From NCBI GenBank assembly GCA_025201345.1, contig JAIXMG010000024.1, positions 248,001-312,000 on the forward strand: a DNA stretch of 64,000 nt, given 5' to 3'. Origin of the DNA: Thamnidium elegans. Lineage: Eukaryota; Mucoromycota; Mucoromycetes; Mucorales; Mucoraceae. The notes under the pieces were generated by a model, which saw only the letters and a list, made by a program, of their open reading frames with translations, was not told where the DNA came from and searched no databases. The position numbers and the translations under genes were made by a program. Of the stretch, positions 37,701 to 48,873 are shown piece by piece; position 1 is the stretch's first letter, and every line of letters starts with the position of its first letter.

Positions 37701-37982
37701 AGAACGAATAGAAGAAGGAATGGTCTTTGCGAGCATTTCATCAATGTTCTTAACACCGAGTTGCTTTAACATCTCTTGAACTTCATTACCTTCGGAACCA
37801 ATATGACGACGAGGGAAAGTATCGAGAGGAGCCAACTTGGCAAGAGCGGGCTTAGATGTATGTTGAAGACGGATAAATGGCTTATTGATAGTAATGGGTT
37901 GTCTTAAAGGTTGAGATACCAAACGTTGTGTAGGTAAACGTGCAATAGCACCCTTAGATCTGGTGGCGATACGAGACAACAT
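34711..37982 (-). CDS. GCV2: Glycine dehydrogenase (decarboxylating), P-protein, mitochondrial
   Basis: Three exons, 37982-37524, 37447-37121 and 36942-34711, give 1005 residues, normal for the P-protein. This PLP enzyme decarboxylates glycine and passes the aminomethyl group to the H-protein lipoamide in the mitochondrial glycine cleavage system. The N-terminus is Arg/Ser-rich without early acidic residues ([17 protein letters not shown]), as expected for a mitochondrial targeting peptide, and is followed by the conserved FPRRHIG. The PLP lysine lies in [20 protein letters not shown], with the Gly-rich stretch typical of the family. Codons are biased to C-ending forms (high expression). The gene is convergent with MLH3; long antisense open frames across it are shadows. 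Confidence 0.96.
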
Positions 37983-39616
37983 CTTTATTTAATATATATA
38001 TATATATGATCCTTTTTAATATATATATATATGAGAATTGAAGATGTGTTAAAAGAAGAAGAGGAAAAAAAAAAAAAAAGGTTCAAATATATTTATTTAA
38101 AATTTGGCGCGTGAATGCTCTATTCCCCAACTAGATGACTCGTATCTATTGGCGAAGGTAAGTTTGATCTACCTACCATTACAGGCAAAATTCGGACCCG
38201 AGTACGTCCACTCTGTCAAAGTAGTCACTTTTTTTTTTTGCAAAAAAAAAACTTGCCTTTTAAAGACATTAGATGTACTTTTTTGCATATTTCCTCTCTT
38301 TTTTCCTTTAGTCTTAATAGTTACTAAATATTGTAAAATATCTAGTTTTTATCTTGGTGTAATATAGTCATGTAATATACTTGTATTTAGTGCTACTTAA
38401 ATTTAGAAAAATACAGTTAACATTTAATTGTTTTTTTTTGTTTTTTTTTTCTTGTTTATACGATAACACTATCATTGACCTGATTTTTATTTACATTTAC
38501 CTGTATCACTTTATACATAAAAATTTATTTCAACTAAAAAATTCGCACGATATCTTAATGTGACAAGATCTCCATCTACATGCGGGGTCTCAACCTTTTT
38601 TTTTTTTCATACAACTTTATATGCCTTTTAAATCATTAAAAATATACCCTTTTCTTTTTGAATACCAAATAACCCCTTTTTTTTTATTAAGTATTCATTA
38701 GTCTCTAGTTATATCTTTTGCATGTTTGTTGACATCAAGTCCTTTTTTTGAATTAAAGTCATCAGTACAAATTGTCCAGTTACAAGGTTCCGGCTAAATA
38801 CATTAGATAACCTTTTTTTTTTTTTTTTTTTTTTTTAAGAAAGAAAAACTCTTTGTAAATAAGGCTATTTAAATACTTTTTTTCATTTTTTCATTTTGCC
38901 TTTTTTTTTTTTTGGAGAAAGATATAAACCAGATATTTTATAGTCTACTTTACAAAGTCATCTTACGCGTATACCACAGTTAATAAAACACTATTGAAAT
39001 AAAGAAATAAGCTATATGATCAATTAAGTTCTTGCTACAATTACAGCTTTTTTCTTATATCCAAAATTTCTAAATAATAGTGTAAAAAATAAAATGGCGA
39101 CTTGATGTATATCTTGTGAAAGAAATGGCGTAAATAGATACCACATCAAGTTTATAAATAAGTTCATTTTTACTTTGTTTGGAAAAAAAAAAAACTCTTC
39201 TTGGCAGCTGTACTTTGCATATTTAATAAAAAAAAAATAGTCATTCTCAGTGTTACATTGTTTGTAATTTATTATGTCAGTGGCGATATGCTTAAAACTT
39301 CTTATTTAAAAAAAAAATTGCGCGGACTAAGAGTTTTTAAATTTTTAACTATTGCAACCTTTTGTTGGGTTACAAGGAATCTCATTATACCTTTTATGTA
39401 TTTGATGACTGTATAAGATGTATCTATCGTTTAACATTTTTAGTTATAAACAAATTTTTTTTCTGTGTGGGGTTTTTATCCGAACATCGGTCGCACTGTC
39501 CAATGTAGAATATATTTTTCAAAAAAAAATAAAGAAAAACCTGCAATGCAGCTCGTTTTCCTTTTCTCTTTTTTTAACTGTACATCTTACTCTACTTTAT
39601 TGATTTCTTGGTAAAA
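37983..39616. other. Intergenic, T-rich
   Basis: About 1.6 kb between the start of GCV2 and the small membrane-protein gene. It has AT dinucleotide runs next to GCV2 (37990-38030) and many T-runs. One exon-like fragment occurs at 38104-38157 (frame ARECSIPQLDDSYLLAK before a GTAAGT), but no adjoining exon could be built. No gene is supported. Confidence 0.45.
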
Positions 39617-40658
39617 ATGAAATTATTGTCTAGATTTATAATTTCTAGGCTATTATTACTTTCCGAAATAGCCATTCAAATCAATATTATAGTAGAGTCA
39701 GCTGGTAATTCGAACGAGAATAACAATAGAAATATATTTATTAAGTAATATTTATACATTTTAGTGGCTAGTAAACCAGAAAAGAATACATTTATATTTG
39801 ATCAATCTATAGAAAATTCTATTGATCAGGTAATATATATATATAGCTATAATCATCTATATTAATCCCCATTTTTAGAGCGAACTGGCAATTGTTATAG
39901 CTAGCTTATTTATAGCATTTTCATTGTTGATATTTTTAAAAACAGAGTACTTTTTAGCAAAAGGTGCCTGGGGAGTAACTATAACTGGTATCGTTTTCTC
40001 GACTGGAAATATCGTTCTCAGGCATTTCGAAAATGGCCTTTATGTCAGCAACCTTTACTATTATCGTAGGTATTAAACGATGCGTTTATGTATATATGTC
40101 TCATCCAACTGAATTCATATATATATATTTATATTACTAGGTGCCAACTGCTACAATACCACTACCAATCTCATGTTTGCCGCTATTTTTATTTGCATTC
40201 CTTATGGCTTTTGTAAAACTAACAATAACACAGATAAAAAAAAGGAACCTAATCAGGTTACCATCACAAACGATTCATCACAAGTTTTCACACACCGTCC
40301 TCATCAAGAAGAAGAATGGCAATATAAAACCGACGGATCGATAGAGTTTTTACCTACTTATTTTGAAATGAAAGAGCCTCCTATTTACCGAAATAAATCA
40401 ATTGCAAGTGAGGCCAATAGTGATGATAATGTACGTTGTTTAAACAGTAATGTATCCTCTTATCATTCCCAAGGTAACAGCTCGCCTATTCTGACCACAG
40501 TTGACGTAAATAACGATCGAGATTCAACCACGCATAATCCAATAGTAATTGATATGCATGCCGGTAGTGTCAAACATCCCGTTAATGAAGAAATCTCAAA
40601 TTCCGAACATACAGTACAGCTATGCGCAACCAATATAAGTTCCACAACTGTAATGTAA
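39617..40658 (+). CDS. Unknown membrane protein with hydrophilic C-terminal tail
   Basis: Four exons (39617-39704, 39765-39829, 39879-40065, 40141-40658) sum to 286 codons (285 residues) with canonical splice sites. I do not recognise the family. The N-terminus (MKLLSRFIISRLLLLSEIAI) looks like a signal peptide or anchor. About three hydrophobic segments follow (SELAIVIASLFIAFSLLIFL, AWGVTITGIVFSTGNIVL, NLMFAAIFICIPYGF). The last ~145 residues are polar, rich in Asn, Ser, Thr and charged residues. The layout suggests a small membrane protein with a disordered cytosolic or luminal tail. The gene model rests on four exons keeping one open frame, which is good evidence that it is real. Confidence 0.65.
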
Positions 40659-40870
40659 CAATAATACAAGCAATTTGATTATATATATAAAAAAAAATAG
40701 CAGTTACATATAATAATATCTACCCATCATACTTAACATAATTTATTATTCATAATAAACATTTTAATCTGTAGTTTATAAATGAGTTTATAACGGTTTA
40801 TAATAGTATATCCAATATACAATAAGATTTTTCAATATATAGTTATAAATAAAATTAAATAGCAACGTCG

Positions 40871-43282
40871 TTAAGTAATTTCTCGCTCGATTTTTTCTAT
40901 AAACAACAATAAAGTTGTTACGTATTGAGTAATTGTATCAGCCGTATTACAATCACCCTCCGTCAACTTTAAAATTTCATCAGCAGTCCAGTTCGCTTCT
41001 TTTCCTATCTCCAAGGCCTTATTTACTTCAAACGATTTATCATTTTCGGTATTTCTGATTTCAAAATCGTACCAAACATTACCAGTACCAGGACTTGCTT
41101 TGAGTTTACTTGAATTGGGGACAAGAGTGAATGGTACATTTTCAACTTGAGTTACTTCAACAATAAACGGATAAATAATTTTATATCTAGCTGTATCCTT
41201 TAATAAGATATATTTAACTCTTAAAAAATTAGGAATTTCTTCAAATGTCATAAGTAAAGAAATAGGACTGTAAAGAAAAATATTAGAGTTATACTAGTGT
41301 GTGTTTTTTTTAACTTACCAAATAGATATCTTTTTAATAAATGTAGTATAAGGTTTAACATCACGACGAGTTAATACTCTTGTAGAAATTGACAATTGAA
41401 AATCAAATTTTCTGTCTAAAGAAACCCAATTAATAGCAGTAGTCTTCTTTTCTCGAAGTACAACTTTTCTTACAACAATGGTTTTGTGGTTCATATGAAT
41501 TACTACATCTCTGTGCGGAAGAGATTTTTGATTTCTAGCAGAACAATAGAACTCATAAATCGACGTCTTATTATAAGGTCGATAGGGAAAAATATTTTCA
41601 GAAGTGATACGTTCAAACATGGACGTATTAGTAGTAGTACTGCATATACATATATACATATATACATATATATAAAAAGAGTTAGATTATATATACTATA
41701 TATAATACAATAAAATAATTTACATGTCGCTAAATACATGGTTTACGCCAAGTTCTTTAACTATTACATCGTTAATATCTTCAAATTTCCATACTTGACT
41801 CTTTGTTTCAGGGGATATATTTGTCCATAAAACTCTACCAATTCTAAATAATATGTGTGTTAGAGAAAAGCGACGTTTACGACACATATATATATATAAA
41901 ACGTACTTTGCAGAAAGATTTATTTCGCCTTTAAAACCTCTTAAAGCATTCAATCCGTCCCTCAAAGAGTTTTTAATAGTATAATAATTGAGTTGTTTAA
42001 CTCTATTAAATGTTATTAGTTTTTTTTTTTTTTTTTTTTTTTTTGCTATTTCCACTTATTTTATAGTACCTTTCTACCAAAGGAATAGAAGGCGTACTTG
42101 GTAAAGAAAGAGTACCTTGAGAAGATTTGAGAGGCATAATTTTAATGACACGGTTTACTCTTGTTTTTTCATTTGATATCATCGGTGAATATGTTTTATT
42201 TGATCTACGCCCAGACGATCTTGCATTTTTTTGAGAGCTTGGACTAGAAGGCAAAGTAGGGAAATTTTGAATATTTTTTTCAGGTACTTGAATGACTTCA
42301 TATTGGTATACAGAAGGAGCAGAGGAGACACTCTCTACGTCACCACCAGAGGCTTCATAATCTGGTACGACATGTTCAGGTGCCACATGCTGAAAACCAT
42401 TGGCTGGTAACCTTTCAGTGGAACGTTCAACTTTCATTGTTGGCGTAGGTGTCGATCTACGAGAAGTAGCTGCGCAAAGAGACCTATCTGGTGATTTTAT
42501 ATTACATGACGAAAATGCATCGTTTAATTCTTTTGACTTTGTTTTCTTTCTTTCGTAATCTTGTTGTTTCATCGTACTATAAGGTTCTCTTTGTCTAGGT
42601 GCATTGGTTTGAATATAGTCTTTAGGTTTTTCGTACTCTTTGGTCAAAGGGTTCAGAAAGACGGGTAACATAATATGTATATTTAATAGTTTTTGCTTTG
42701 GTAAGATTTGTTCTTGGACATACGATCTATGATAATATGAATCCAATTCACAGAAGCACAAGTCATAATACCCTGTAGAATTAGGGTTATGTATACAGAG
42801 AGAGGTTAACGTATTCAAATGAGCAATCTAAAGAAAGCAAATATTAGGCAATTACTTTATAGCAATCTATTAAATACTCATACAAATGACTTTTGAATAA
42901 CATTAAATCTAGAGAATGCATCATTAACACAACTTTCTTCACCAGTGATTACAATACACCGATCTTTTAATGTACAAGCGGTATTAGTTAGCGTTGGTAT
43001 AATATCCATATATTCTGTTAGTTGCATATTGAATTGCGGGGGGCCAATAAGAAGATCAAAAGGCTTTGTAATCATTTGTGATATATGAAATTCTTTGATT
43101 AGAAATTGTTCTTCATCGAGTTTGGGAGGTTCGGCTATACACTTCTCTTCTTCGAGCTCGAGAGGGTCTACTCCTAAAGGTCTGCCTACAACATTTACTA
43201 GATCTAATGATACTGGTGGTGCCATTTCTTCAAAGTATGAAATATCTTCAAATGTTCCAATCATGCATGATTTATCAATCAT
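40871..43282 (-). CDS. Unknown six-exon protein, possible KH-like segment
   Basis: Six exons (43282-42884, 42827-42070, 42002-41907, 41843-41724, 41639-41319, 41267-40871) sum to 697 codons (696 residues), all phases consistent. No family is identified with confidence. The N-terminal part has a segment (TNTACTLKDRCIVITGEESC, then VNDAFSRFNVI) whose beta-beta-alpha pattern resembles a KH RNA-binding domain. A middle region (~165-370) is Ser/Pro/Arg-rich and probably disordered. The C-terminal ~300 residues are folded-looking, beginning LRGFKGEINLSAKIGRVLWT. The combination recalls uncharacterised fungal KH-containing proteins, but that is only a guess. It is real by its splicing; function is open. 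Confidence 0.7.
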
Positions 43283-44707
43283 TTTATTCTTTGAAAGATA
43301 TTCGTTAGTACTCGTATTTTAAAGTGGTATAAATTACCTACAAAGATTGGAAGAAGTGAATATATAATAGTTTCTTCTCTATCAAATATATGTATACATA
43401 TAATTAGTTTCTTAATATATAATGATACTCTTTTTTTTTTTCTAACTTACGCTTTATCACATTCTTCTTGTGTTTCCCCTTCTATATTAAAATACTATCA
43501 CGGTTTTATTGGTACAATGAAAACTCTCGCTTTTTTTTTTAGTCTATAAATATTTAACTTACTTGCTCAACATAGTCGAATGAGATAACAGTATTGGTTT
43601 GTGTTTCTAATTTACTATAACAATTGTCAAAAATGAGGACTATATAAACATTCTGTCAAACACTTGCTTTAGTTTCGGTGAAAAGGGAGCTAGCTTTTCT
43701 TTTGTTATATACGGTAAGGGATAAATAACAATATTGTCTAAGTAAAATAAAGAAGAGTAGTTAGTAAAACACGTTTATTTGTACATGAATGAAATCTAGT
43801 TCAATTACGTTTTATCATGTTGGAAGAAAAGAAGCTTGTGGTCAATCAAGGTACCAGCGTGTGACCATTATTTAAATAAAATCTCGGATGCCGAAACGAT
43901 TATTTATTTATTTTTGCAAGAAGCTTCATTTGCGAACTGTCAGCCAGTTATAACGTAAAAGGATATGATAGCGAGGTGACTCGATTTCTTGTACGAGTGA
44001 TATTAACAGACGGGTTCGAATATAGCACTCAGTGAGAGGGGTACTTCTTCCGCTAACAAGTTATCGTTTTGATCAAAGGGGGGCGTAATACACTCACATT
44101 AAAATAAAAAAACGGCATTTAAAAAAGTATTTGTTAGAAAGATTCATTATACATTTGCCCCTTCACCTGTATCGCAACTTTACAAAAAACATTCATAATA
44201 GACCAGTACTCAAACCCTACTATAGTTTACAAAACAGGTTATTTTTTTGAAAAAGGACGATAAGTTGAACTCTTTGATTCCTTTCTTAATATTTTATCTT
44301 GAAACATTTTGTAATTTATTATCACTATTAAGATAGCAAAATGATTTTTTTTTTTCAAAGCTGTCAAAACTTTTTTTTTCTTTTATGTTTACTGCACAAA
44401 ACCCAACGATATACAAAGCATTTATAATTAAGAAGACACTAGAGATTTCGGGTACCATCGGTAAATATTTTAGTATGAATACTCTTAATAGTGTATGGTA
44501 TCAACGTTATTACTTCTTATTTAGAATGTAAAAAAATTGTAATAAAGAACATTTCATCATCACTTTTTTTATTTACAAAACCAACTGAAAATGGTAAACC
44601 GTTTCACAAGATTTAACAAACATTTGAAGTTTTTGTTACCTATCATGCGAATATAAAGACGAAATCAGTGCTTTTTTTTTTTTTAATGTACAATAAATAA
44701 TAAGTAT
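43283..44707. other. Intergenic
   Basis: About 1.4 kb upstream of the unknown six-exon gene and downstream of FET4. No gene, tRNA or repeat element is recognised. Confidence 0.5.
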
Positions 44708-46429
44708 TTAAGGTCTCAATACGCTATTATCCGGCGGGGTGTTTCTATCAGAAAGGAATGCTTCGTTAAGTGTACCATCATCGTTAAGAGAGTTCTTTTC
44801 ATTGAGAGTAGCATCGTCTACTGTTCTATCATGTGGTGACTCCTTTCCCTTGGGCGTTTTCTTTTCTTTGGGTTGAATTTTTGCATATCCCCATTTACAA
44901 ATATTACATTCTTCTCCAATACAGCTATGCTTTTCAGTAAGTATACCAGATTTTTTAGCGCATTCAACATACTGCAATAACTTCAGTCTTCGAATAAAGA
45001 TATCATGTAAAAGAACACGGCGCTTAATATTAGACTTGTTATGACCTTGAATTAAAACAATCAATAAGAAACCTTCAATAATCATGGTAGGTGTATTACA
45101 CAAAAGTTGGCCAGTTTCATTCCATTGCATACCACTAGCAACGCAAATAAGCACAATAATAACAATAATTGCAAACCCAACAGCAGCTGCTTTAGAACAC
45201 ACATCACCCATCCAGTTACTAATGCGAGTTCGAATCGACCGATCTTCTTCTAAAGGTTTAGTAGGGAGAGGTAAATTTAAGTACTGATATATTTGTTCGT
45301 CGGCATCAATTAACACATCAAATTGATAATCCATTTGTTTATCTTGACGAAAATAAACATTTCTCAATACGAACCCGTCCAGGAATCCAATTAAACCGGT
45401 ATAAGTACCGATAATCAACCACCAATTAGAGCTCCATTGCATTAAATTACCAACACCAAGCCAAGCAGCAAATACAGAAACAGATATAACAACTCCAACA
45501 CCTGATCCAACCACATCAGCGTAATAATCAATTGATCGGACCGCCTTTGAAATAGGATGAGGGGGGATGGTGATAATAGGATTCGGTTGATTATCTCCAA
45601 CCGTTTGACGAAGAATTACTTCTAATTCGCAATCTGCTTCCATAATAGATTTTAAACATTTTTCCAGGTATTCCATGTGTCGACGACGCGTATTTTGAAG
45701 AAACATGGACGTGAAAGTAAGTTCAACAGCGACTGCTGTATTGATATAAAGTTGCCACATATCACTCCATTGAAGATCATTACCTACGCCAATCCAAGCA
45801 ACTATACCTCCCCAATAAATAACCCAAGCACTTAAAGATCCCACCGCATCAGATACCCAATTACAAGTAACATCAAACCAATTTTCACTAGGTAGTTTCA
45901 CCGCATCTCCTACATTATCACAAATAGCCATACGAATGACTTCCGCCGTATCTACGTTTTCATGAATCTCTGGGTTATAAAGTAATCGTCTATATGTTTC
46001 ATTCCTAGATCTCAGTTGAGCAATAAACGAAAGTAATGCATTGCATTGATTATGCTGCTGACGCATTAGAAGGGTATCAGAGATATAACATTGAATCGAA
46101 CTACCATCTTGCATAAATATTTGCCAATTATCGGGCGCACCTAAAACAATACCTACAATTGCCCAAGCGATTAAAACCAACAGTGTAAGACAAAAGGCGG
46201 TACGGGAACCAGCTAATTTTGTAACTGAGTCGAATATACGACTACCAAGCGGTCTCTTTTCTTGAGGACGATAGAGTTTATCATCATCGACTACTTCATC
46301 TCCGACCACTTTATATGTATTGTCTGGTTGTTTGCTTTGATAGACAAACTGACTAGGTGCTGCACATGAGATAGTGGTCTGCTGACCAGGAGAACGCAAT
46401 GCGTCCCAAATTCTTGATCTAAATCCCAT
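44708..46429 (-). CDS. FET4: Low-affinity iron/divalent metal permease
   Basis: Intronless, 573 residues, close to yeast Fet4 (552). It is a plasma-membrane transporter of Fe(II) and other divalent metals used when iron is not severely limiting. Several hydrophobic segments recur with the family's repeating pattern of a helix, a W-rich turn and a further helix: FCLTLLVLIAWAIVGIVLGA then DNWQIFM; GGIVAWIGVGNDLQWSDMWQ; VFAAWLGVGNLMQWSSNWWL; CVASGMQWNETGQLLCNTPT. This internal repetition and the NTPTMIIEGFLL end are diagnostic. The tail is polar and charged. Upstream lie two perfect ATCAGATAA motifs (see separate entries). A G10 run (46457-46466, C10 on the coding strand) sits about 27 nt before the ATG. 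Confidence 0.93.
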   Translation of the reverse strand: MGFRSRIWDALRSPGQQTTISCAAPSQFVYQSKQPDNTYKVVGDEVVDDDKLYRPQEKRPLGSRIFDSVTKLAGSRTAFCLTLLVLIAWAIVGIVLGAPDNWQIFMQDGSSIQCYISDTLLMRQQHNQCNALLSFIAQLRSRNETYRRLLYNPEIHENVDTAEVIRMAICDNVGDAVKLPSENWFDVTCNWVSDAVGSLSAWVIYWGGIVAWIGVGNDLQWSDMWQLYINTAVAVELTFTSMFLQNTRRRHMEYLEKCLKSIMEADCELEVILRQTVGDNQPNPIITIPPHPISKAVRSIDYYADVVGSGVGVVISVSVFAAWLGVGNLMQWSSNWWLIIGTYTGLIGFLDGFVLRNVYFRQDKQMDYQFDVLIDADEQIYQYLNLPLPTKPLEEDRSIRTRISNWMGDVCSKAAAVGFAIIVIIVLICVASGMQWNETGQLLCNTPTMIIEGFLLIVLIQGHNKSNIKRRVLLHDIFIRRLKLLQYVECAKKSGILTEKHSCIGEECNICKWGYAKIQPKEKKTPKGKESPHDRTVDDATLNEKNSLNDDGTLNEAFLSDRNTPPDNSVLRP

Positions 46430-46842
46430 TATTATTATTATAAAGATATAAAAAAAGGGGGGGGGGCTTTTTTTTTGTTTTGTTTACAAAACTAGCGCAT
46501 CTGAATATGATGGTTGATCTTATATACTTGTCAAAACGAAAGGTTTTATCTTTCTTGAAAAAAAAAACAAGACACGACTCCGATTACTGATACCTTTTGT
46601 TTCATTATTTTTAATCTATTTCTAGGGTAAAAAGATCAAACTTTTTTTTGTTTATCTTTAGTTGATCAAAGACATAAAAGAGTTAAAGTTATTACCTATT
46701 ATTAACGTGTGAAGACAATGTTAATTAAGCTTTTTTTTTTAAAAAAAAAATGCAAACAAACATTCTTTTAATATATAACTAACAGATGTTTTTTTTTGAA
46801 TTTCCGTCAAATATATGCAAAACTTATAAAAAATATCTCTGA

Positions 46843-46851
46843 ATCAGATAA
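46843..46851 (+). promoter_or_regulatory. ATCWGATAA-type GATA site upstream of FET4 (proximal)
   Basis: Exact match to the ATCWGATAA consensus bound by fungal iron-regulatory GATA repressors (SRE/SreA/Urbs1/Fep1 type), about 415 bp upstream of the FET4 start codon. A looser TTAGATAAA lies 15 bp away at 46859-46867. Functional use is inferred. Confidence 0.45.
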
Positions 46852-47211
46852 GTCAAATTAGATAAATCAAGGTCGCTTATTTCAAGGGAAAAAAAAAAAA
46901 AAGTGTACCATATACCGCTACACTTGATAGTTTTTTCCTTTTTTTAAAAGAGAGACTTCTAGGGGGGGGGGGGGCGTCTATAGATTTATTACTACAAGAA
47001 GCATAATTTTAACGTCTTTGTGAGTGCGTGTTTACATTTTATTATAAAGCTAAGGCTTTAAAGCTCTCCAATCAAAACAATAATAATGAAAAGATAAGTA
47101 CTTTTTTTTTTACATAATTTCAATCAATATGCTAATCAGCTACAGCCTTTTTTTTTAGATAAAAAAAAAAAAGAAAAAAAAAAGAAGATCTGATTGTGGT
47201 TGAGTGAAACA

Positions 47212-47220
47212 ATCAGATAA
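47212..47220 (+). promoter_or_regulatory. ATCWGATAA-type GATA site upstream of FET4 (distal)
   Basis: Second exact ATCAGATAA, about 785 bp upstream of the FET4 start. Two perfect copies in under 400 bp on the same strand strengthen the case for iron-responsive control, but neither has other support here. Confidence 0.4.
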
Positions 47221-48833
47221 ATTAGGTAACTATTTTTCCAAAATAAAAAAAAAAAAAAAAAAAAAAAAAAACGGGGGAGGGCGATGTAAGAATTTCATAC
47301 CAAGAATCCTATTTTTAATAGTTACCGTACTTTGTCACTTGGCTAAAAAAAAAGGGGGGGGATGCGTTTTTAGTTCCATAACTTTTTTGAAATAATATTA
47401 CATTCATCATAATTCTTGCGGTTTGCACGCTTTTTAAAATCATTTGATACATTGGCTCGGAACCTTCCTTATTAAATTCCGGAGTCGGGGTCAGAGAGTC
47501 ATATATATTTTTTTTATAAGTATGTCATTATAAGTGATACGCTTTATGTCGAAATCCAATACACTTACTACAAAAAAAGAAAAAAAAAGAAAAGAGGGTT
47601 ACTAAATGCATTTATATATTGAACATACGTAATTGATATAGTAAAATAAAAATCAGCTTGCATACATATACGTACACAAAAACCATTATATATATATATA
47701 TATATTTTTAAGAGCAACTCTATTACATAGTAACGATAAAAAATGCAATTTATATGTAATTTAATATATTGCTGTGCATTTTGTTGAATACTCATGGGGC
47801 GCTTTATTTTATAACTAATAATGTGCTCAAATTTAGTAATACCCTTTTTTTTTTTGTCTCAGTTCAAGTGGAGGGAGAAAAAATGATTGGTACAATCAAA
47901 TTAAGTTACTCACACATATTTCTCGTTCGACATCACAACCAAGATATACTTTATATATAGAGTTCAAGAGAGACAGAGAGACGTATTAACAAATAGTAAA
48001 GGGTTCCGAGGGTGCCTTACTATCGACAAAAATGCTACAGAGCACAGTTTTCGGTAGTTTCCGAGAGTTTAGATTTCCGCCACAATGGCACGAGAAGCCC
48101 CTTTCATCACTTACTTTTCATTCCTCAAAAGCAGATGATTCCCTTTTTCTTTTTGACTTGCCAGGAAAAAGAAAACATATATTGCAATAGCTGGAATTTT
48201 ATATTTCCTCACAGATATATGTACTTACATTTAGTATATAAAAAAGTTTGTTCACCATTTCGCTACAAAGTAACTGTTGTTGCTTATCGAAACATTACAA
48301 ATAAGTAATAAAAAGAGGTCGACTCTTATAACCTCACTAGGGCGCTTACACCTAATGTAACTTTTTTTTTTTTTTTGTTTGCTCCTGAACGGGGCACGTT
48401 TTTCGTTTTAGAAATTAAATCCCAGTTAAAATGACAGCCGATAATCAAATTTAGGGGAGGCAACTTCTTTATGGTTTACATGACGAATCAAAAAGTATAT
48501 ATAAAAAAAGTCGACGGAACCGTTATATCCGGTGTACTTTTAAGTACAGCTATATCGAGTATCACCCGTATCTGCTCCCTTCTTGTTTTTTTTTCTAAAA
48601 AAGAAAAAAACAAGTTTGGCATTCCAGTTAAAACTATAGCTCTTGTAATTCTAGGCATATAATGATCTTTCTATTTAGCGATACGATATAATGAAAGATA
48701 ATATAGTGTATAGTTATGTATATGCATAATAACTATGACAGGTTCAGTTGGGACCAAGACAACCTTGTCGACTAACTATATCCGGGAGAAAAGAATGTTT
48801 CTATAATATCGGTCTAAACACTAGGTTTAGCAC

Positions 48834-48873
<40 letters not shown>

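Noticed and set aside
38104..38160. Exon-like fragment ending in GTAAGT
   Set aside because: The only nearby acceptor leaves a 28-nt intron, and no further exon or recognisable protein follows.
43970..44040. tRNA-like GGGTTCGAATA (B-box-like) with nearby stem-like sequence
   Set aside because: The T-stem cannot pair (ACGGG with ATAGC) and no acceptor stem or anticodon arm can be built.
48471..48662. 63-codon frame in the large gap
   Set aside because: Ends in Lys/Phe codons from homopolymers, has no motif, no promoter and no splice partner.
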